Shown one piece after another: positions 32,820 to 36,301 of a stretch of DNA of 36,301 nt (position 1 is the first letter of the stretch; each line of letters starts with the position of its first letter). The position numbers were made by a program, and so were the translations under genes. The notes beneath the pieces were generated by a model. It was not told where the DNA came from and did no database searches. It saw only the letters and a list, made by a program, of their open reading frames with translations. The DNA is from Streptosporangiaceae bacterium (GTDB taxonomy: Bacteria > Actinomycetota > Actinomycetes > Streptosporangiales > Streptosporangiaceae), in assembly GCA_030038015.1 (NCBI GenBank), contig JASHPR010000608.1, forward strand, positions 1 to 36,301, written 5' to 3'.

Positions 32820-33692
32820 TCACTGCCTCTCGTAGGCGTTGTCCGCAGCCGCCCGCAGGCCGCGGCGCACCAGGGCGGCCGCGACCTTCTTCCGGTAATC
32901 CGACGACCCGTGCAGGTCGGCTGGCGGGTCGATATCGTCGGTCGCACGGCGGGCTGCCTCATCGAACAGCTCGGCCGACGGCCTCTCGCCAACCAGGAGG
33001 TCCTCCGCGCCGGCTGCCCGGGCCGGCACATCAGAAATGCCGGCGAACGCCAGCCGGGCATCGCTGATCAGGTCCCCGGAAAGCGTCAGTGATGCCGCCA
33101 GGCCAACAATGGCGAAGTCGCCGTGGCGGCGGGCGACCTCCTGGAAGCTGGTCCCCGTGCCCCGCCCTGCGGCCGGGAAGCGCACCTCTGTGAGGAGCTC
33201 GTCGGGACGGCGTGACGTCGTGAGGTAACCCTCGAACCACTCCGCCGCCGGGACAATCCGTTCGCCCAAGGGGCCACGCACCACGAACTCGGCATCGAGC
33301 GCCCGGGCGACGGCCGGCAGCTCGGCTGCCGGATCGGCGTGCGCCAGGCTGCCTCCTACGGTGCCGCGGCTGCGGATTGCCTCATGACCGATCAGTGGCA
33401 GAGCAGCCGCCAGCAGCGGCACGGCATCGGCGACGGTCTGGGACTCCTCGGCAACGTACTCCCGCGTCATGGCGCCTATCGCCACCCACCCGTCTGCCGC
33501 CGACACCCCGGACAGTTCGTCTATGCCGTTGATGTCGATGAGCACCGCCGGGTGGGCCAGCCGCAGCGCCAGCAGCGGGATCAGACTCTGGCCGCCGGCG
33601 AGCACGCTCGCCTCGTCCAGATGCTCAGCCAGCAAGTCCACAGCTTCGGAAACGGTTTCAGGGGCCTCGTAGTCAACGTGAGGCAGTTTCAT
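32820..33692 (-). CDS. Molybdenum hydroxylase FAD subunit (CoxM-like)
   Basis: This 290-residue flavoprotein has AGGQSLIPLLALRLAHPAVL near residue 40 and SRGTVGGSLAHADPAAELPA near 110, the two FAD-binding motifs of the CoxM/XDH-B family. A C-terminal CO_deh_flav_C domain follows (GISDVPARAAGAEDLLVGER). It is the first gene of an M-S-L operon with gaps of 3 and 14 bp. ATG 33692 (MKLPHVDYEAPETV) matches the usual family start. ATG 33728 would add 12 residues. No MoxR-like, CoxD/E/F/G maturation or regulator genes lie within the window. Confidence 0.93.
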   Translation of the reverse strand: MKLPHVDYEAPETVSEAVDLLAEHLDEASVLAGGQSLIPLLALRLAHPAVLIDINGIDELSGVSAADGWVAIGAMTREYVAEESQTVADAVPLLAAALPLIGHEAIRSRGTVGGSLAHADPAAELPAVARALDAEFVVRGPLGERIVPAAEWFEGYLTTSRRPDELLTEVRFPAAGRGTGTSFQEVARRHGDFAIVGLAASLTLSGDLISDARLAFAGISDVPARAAGAEDLLVGERPSAELFDEAARRATDDIDPPADLHGSSDYRKKVAAALVRRGLRAAADNAYERQ

Positions 33693-33907
33693 CGGCGCGC
33701 CCTTCGATCCGGCCGGGAGTGCTTCCATAGCGTTCCAGGCTCACTCAGATTGCCCCGACAACCATGCCGACGGCAACCACGGTCACTGCACCCGGCTGTC
33801 TATCTATGCCACGGCTGACCACAAGCGCCGCCGTAGCCGCTGCCCGGTGAGGGTCTTCGGGGCCGGCTGGACCAGCTGACCGGCATCGTCCGGCCCGCGA
33901 TTGACAG

Positions 33908-34370
33908 GAATGCCAGACGCTGCTCGCCGAGGCGCAAGCGCTGTACGACGCGATGCCCGCGCGTTCGCCAATGCGCCCCGGCATTGAGACCGGCATGCTC
34001 GCCTCGTACGCCATGACCGCCTGCCCGGCGTCGTGCTATGTGTGGCTCGGCGAGTACGGGAAGGCCAGGAGCTACGCCGAGGGGGTCACCGTGCACGAGG
34101 CCGCGCCGGCCGCGAGCCGGTCGCCGAGCCGGGAAGCGATCGCGCGCATCGACCTGGCTATGGCCTTGGCCGGTCTCGGTGTCCCCGGCGAGGCGGCAGC
34201 TGTCGGCCTGCAGGCCCCCGGGTCGTCGCAGGTTGCCGACTCGGTGCAGTCGCGCGCCGCGGACCTTGACGCCACTCATGGCCCGGTACCCGGATCAGGC
34301 CGAGGTGCGCAGCTTCCATGAGCGGTACCGCAGCACAGCGACGCCGCACCTGGCCGTCACGGAGGGATAG
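33908..34370 (+). pseudogene. Remnant of an XRE-family regulator, C-terminal part, frameshifted
   Basis: Plus-strand residues ECQTLLAEAQALYDAMPARS, MRPGIETGMLASYAMTA, then ARSYAEGVTVHEAAPAASRS and PSREAIARIDLAMALAGLG resemble the helical, TPR-like C-terminal region of Streptomyces-type XRE regulators. Homology then continues in a different frame after about 34270 (LMARYPDQAEVRSFHERYRS), so a frameshift has occurred. The helix-turn-helix half is absent upstream. The remnant is not expected to make a working protein. It ends 3 bp before the ASCH gene. Confidence 0.65.
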
Positions 34371-34373
34371 GCA

Positions 34374-34757
34374 ATGAGCAGCGGGTCACCGGGCCAGCCG
34401 GAAAGGGAACTGAACATCCGCGCGCCCTACCTGGAGCTGATCGCGAACGGCACCAAGACCGTCGAAGTGCGGGTCGGCTATCCGCGGATGCGGTCCATCC
34501 AGGCCGGGCAGGAACTGACGTTCGTCTCCGGTGACCGGCGCGTCCCCACCCGGGTGCGCAGGGTCACCGAGTACCCGTCGTTCGAGGCCATGCTCGACCG
34601 CGAAGACCCGCGGTCGATCGGCGGCGACCTCGGCGAGAACCGCGGTGAGCTGCTGGCGGTGATCAGGAGCATCTACCCGCCGGAAAAGGAGCGGCTCGGC
34701 GTGCTCGCGATCGAGATCGAGAGGCAACCCGGCGGGGGCGCAGGATCCGCTAAGTGA
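34374..34757 (+). CDS. ASCH domain protein
   Basis: This 127-residue protein has the ASCH (PUA-like) fold pattern LNIRAPYLELIANGTKTVEV, then RVGYPRMRSIQAGQELTFVS, with later strands TRVRRVTEYPSFEAML and LGVLAIEIE. The family shows the G-x-K-x-x-E/V-x-R core (NGTKTVEVRV) and is related to RNA-binding and deaminase-like proteins, some of which act on modified nucleosides. The specific role is unknown. The gene seems intact although flanked by two broken genes. GGAGGG-like bases lie just upstream of the ATG. Confidence 0.85.
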   Translation: MSSGSPGQPERELNIRAPYLELIANGTKTVEVRVGYPRMRSIQAGQELTFVSGDRRVPTRVRRVTEYPSFEAMLDREDPRSIGGDLGENRGELLAVIRSIYPPEKERLGVLAIEIERQPGGGAGSAK

Positions 34758-34918
34758 CGGTGTCTGTGAGGCCCGGCGAAGCGCCATCGTGCGCAGGGCT
34801 CAGCGCTGGAGGTTCTCCACAGCGTCGGCGAGCCCGTCGATGGCGGCCAAAGCGGGTTACCCGCATAACCCGCATCGGCTGCAGGCCTGGGTTGCGGGGA
34901 GTTTCAGCCTGGTATCGC

Positions 34919-35275
34919 ATGACCAATGCCGGGGATAACGGGCACGTGACCGCCAGGACAGAGCTTCGCCGCTATAACGTGCGCGTCGACATCCCCCACA
35001 TCAGCGGCACGCGCGGATGGAGTGCCGCAGCCACGGCTTTCCAGCAGGGGCTGGCGGCGCAAGCCAGTCTCCTGGTGACCGAACGGCAGATCGAGTTTGT
35101 GACGCGCGAGCGCCGGGACTACGTCCGCGTATCGGTAACGGTGGAGGCCGCCCACGTCGCGGAGGCGGCCGTGATCATGTGGGCCGTGCTGCAGCAGGCA
35201 GCGGGTGAGGAGATCGGAGGCTGGGACATGGCCGGAGCCTCAGCCGAGATACGGCCCGCGAGACCTCGCGGATAA
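34919..35275 (+). CDS. Small hypothetical protein
   Basis: From ATG 34919 the frame encodes 118 residues: MTNAGDNGHVTARTELRRYN, then VRVDIPHISGTRGWSAAATA. It also includes EFVTRERRDYVRVSVTVEAA and HVAEAAVIMWAVLQQAAGEE. The alternating strand/helix pattern and typical codon use suggest a real protein, but no family was recognised. The frame extends upstream to 34754 with Arg-rich, unlikely sequence. GTG 34946 is another possible start. No membrane segment or metal motif is seen. Confidence 0.5.
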   Translation: MTNAGDNGHVTARTELRRYNVRVDIPHISGTRGWSAAATAFQQGLAAQASLLVTERQIEFVTRERRDYVRVSVTVEAAHVAEAAVIMWAVLQQAAGEEIGGWDMAGASAEIRPARPRG

Positions 35276-35414
35276 ACAAGGGCACCGGCCGGCGCCATGA
35301 CGCAATGGCGGTGCGTCCTGTTGCTGTGAGGATCGCCCGCGCCGCAGGCCGGCACGGAAGCGTTCCGGTCGTGGTTATCCCTGCCAGTACTGGCAGACCG
35401 CCAAAACACTGGCC

Positions 35415-35794
35415 GGCTCTGGGTCGCAGCCGGCCAGACCGATGACCTGTCGCCTTCTTGATGGCTGACCTGGTGGACGGCTGCCTGCACGTCGAGCAGA
35501 TCAGCGTCCACTGTGACAGCGCCCGCCGCGGGCCGGCGCAGGCTGCTGGATCACGCCGCGAGCTTGGCAGCAGCTGATGGTCTTCCCGCACTGACCTTGA
35601 CCACGTTCGCCCATGTGCCCTGGAACGCTCCGTACTATGCCAGGTGCGGGTTCAGGGTTCTTGCCGATATCGAGCTGACCCTCGGCCTGCGGGCGATCCG
35701 CCGGCGCGAAGCCGCGCTCGGGCTCGACTGGTGGCCACGGGTGTGCATGCGCCACGACCTGGCAGGCCACCAGAAGGCGCAGACCCGGCACTAA
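35415..35794 (+). pseudogene. GNAT acetyltransferase remnant with at least two frameshifts
   Basis: Three reading frames together resemble one GNAT protein. TGRLWVAAGQTDD is encoded at about 35410-35448. [20 protein letters not shown] then VHCDSARRG is in a second frame at about 35446-35535. [40 protein letters not shown] and [12 protein letters not shown] are in a third frame to the stop at 35794. The third part contains the acetyl-CoA-binding helix and the typical [11 protein letters not shown] end. The ATG at 35513 is not a true start. Sequencing error could create such shifts, but two within 100 bp favour decay. Confidence 0.7.
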
Positions 35795-36120
35795 CCCAAA
35801 CTTCGCTCTGAGCAGGGCGCGTTGGAACGGCTGCCTGCGGAACGCGGTGATCCGGTTCGTGGTCACTACTCGGTTCCGGCCTCACGCTCAGTGATGCAAA
35901 GGATTAGACAGAGCACTCGCCCAGCCGCCCATATGGGCGGCAGTGTATTAGCCCGCGCGGTAAGTCGAGTTGTGCCCGAACGGGCTGATCTGTGCGGGCA
36001 GCTCACGCGTCGGATGCGGGCTCCGCGCGCCTGCCCGGCTGCAGTACGTGCCGGGCGAGCTGGGTGGCGTCCGGAATCCGGTGTAAATCGGCGGGCGCGG
36101 GTTCCGGCTTCATGGTCAGG
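35795..36120. other. Intergenic region with a perfect palindrome and probable IS end
   Basis: About 325 bp between the GNAT remnant and the transposase stop. It holds the 18-bp palindrome at 35924-35941. The right half (about 36055-36110) resembles the non-coding end of actinobacterial IS256-type elements when read on the minus strand (CCGATTTACACCGGATTCCG). The element boundary could not be fixed. Confidence 0.4.
35924..35941. repeat. 18-bp perfect palindrome
   Basis: GCCGCCCATATGGGCGGC reads the same on both strands, with an AT-containing centre (CATATG). It could be a repressor site, a recombination or IS target, or part of a former promoter. No gene start lies close by. Confidence 0.6.
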
Positions 36121-36300
36121 TTAGGCGGTGGCTCTGACAGTTTCGGGACTGTCAGGGATCTGAGCGGCGGTCACGGTGCGTGGTCGCAGCTGGGCGGGTG
36201 GGTCGAGTAGCGAGCGGCGCAGGTCCTGGAGCTGGCGGAGCCCGGCGGCGGTCATGGTGAAGCCGCGCCAGCCGCGGGAGGCCCGGTCGAGCACGGCCCA
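36121..36300 (-). CDS. IS256-like (mutator-type) transposase, C-terminal fragment at the window edge
   Basis: The minus-strand frame enters from the right edge and ends at TAA 36121-36123, giving 59 residues. WAVLDRASRGWRGFTMTAAG, LRQLQDLRRSLLDPPAQLRP match the C-terminal tail seen in actinobacterial IS256-family transposases, which often end with WAVLDRASRGWRG(F/V)TMT. The catalytic part would lie beyond the window, so it cannot be judged whether the element is complete. An 8-bp hairpin occurs within the last codons at 36134-36155. Confidence 0.65.
   Translation of the reverse strand, partial: WAVLDRASRGWRGFTMTAAGLRQLQDLRRSLLDPPAQLRPRTVTAAQIPDSPETVRATA
36134..36155. repeat. 8-bp inverted repeat near the transposase stop
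   Basis: CTGACAGT (36134-36141), loop TTCGGG, ACTGTCAG (36148-36155). The perfect stem with a TTCGGG loop lies inside the last 12 codons of the IS256-like gene. It may slow or end its transcription. Confidence 0.55.
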
Positions 36301-36301
36301 G

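Noticed and set aside
29983-33692. Calling the operon a true aerobic CO dehydrogenase (coxMSL)
   Set aside because: The copper-binding cysteine loop AYRCSFR is replaced by AYRGPW, so CO oxidation is not supported. Only family-level names are used.

Overview
The window is 36.3 kb of very GC-rich DNA with strong G/C third-position bias, frequent GTG and TTG starts, and a gene set typical of a high-GC actinomycete: a TadA-associated protein, DUF1707, DUF6542, an LCP protein with a LytR_C domain, a GabD2-type dehydrogenase and a ZAS anti-sigma factor. Family content suggests a Streptomyces/Streptosporangiales-like soil actinobacterium. The species cannot be named from the sequence alone. No CRISPR array, phage module, origin or biosynthetic gene cluster is visible.

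Left part (1-5.3 kb): an ECF sigma factor overlaps its zinc-binding membrane anti-sigma factor. A decayed stretch follows: an ISAs1-type transposase remnant whose terminal repeat abuts a truncated GNAT gene, a membrane-anchored methyltransferase, about 840 bp with no secure gene, a cold-shock protein with a perfect 17-bp hairpin after it, and the C-terminal half of an ISL3-type transposase.

Cell-surface and carbohydrate part (5.3-16.7 kb): a membrane-anchored CBM2 protein, an LCP-LytR_C wall-polymer ligase-like protein, a DUF6542 membrane protein, a GH15 glucoamylase/trehalase-like enzyme preceded by three 12-bp boxes at 22-bp spacing, a divergent LysR/NTF2-like pair, a DUF1707 membrane protein and an alginate-lyase-like (PL5-type) protein.

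Core-like middle (16.7-24.1 kb): an orphan NMT1-type substrate-binding lipoprotein, a small ParB-like-fold protein, a membrane-tethered esterase, tRNA-Ser(CGA), tadA with its associated partner, a 50-residue membrane peptide with a bacterial PH-domain protein, a DMT exporter divergent from an XRE-cupin regulator, and a protein carrying a nearly exact internal duplication around a CxC/CxxC pair.

Right part (24.6-36.3 kb): a ChoD-like GMC oxidoreductase followed by a GabD2-type succinate-semialdehyde dehydrogenase, a lipoprotein with CWB2-like repeats and an unassigned C-terminal domain, and a three-gene molybdenum hydroxylase operon (FAD, 2Fe-2S and Mo subunits) whose large subunit carries AYRGPW where CO dehydrogenases have AYRCSFR or AYRGAGR. 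The end of the window is eroded again: a frameshifted XRE-regulator remnant, an intact ASCH protein, a small unknown gene, a multiply frameshifted GNAT remnant, and the C-terminus of an IS256-like transposase running off the edge.

The picture is a mostly ordinary actinobacterial chromosome segment with two IS-scarred margins. The items most worth following up are the AYRGPW hydroxylase operon, the duplicated zinc-ribbon-like protein, the CBM2 fusion, the CWB2-like lipoprotein and the 22-bp repeat array.
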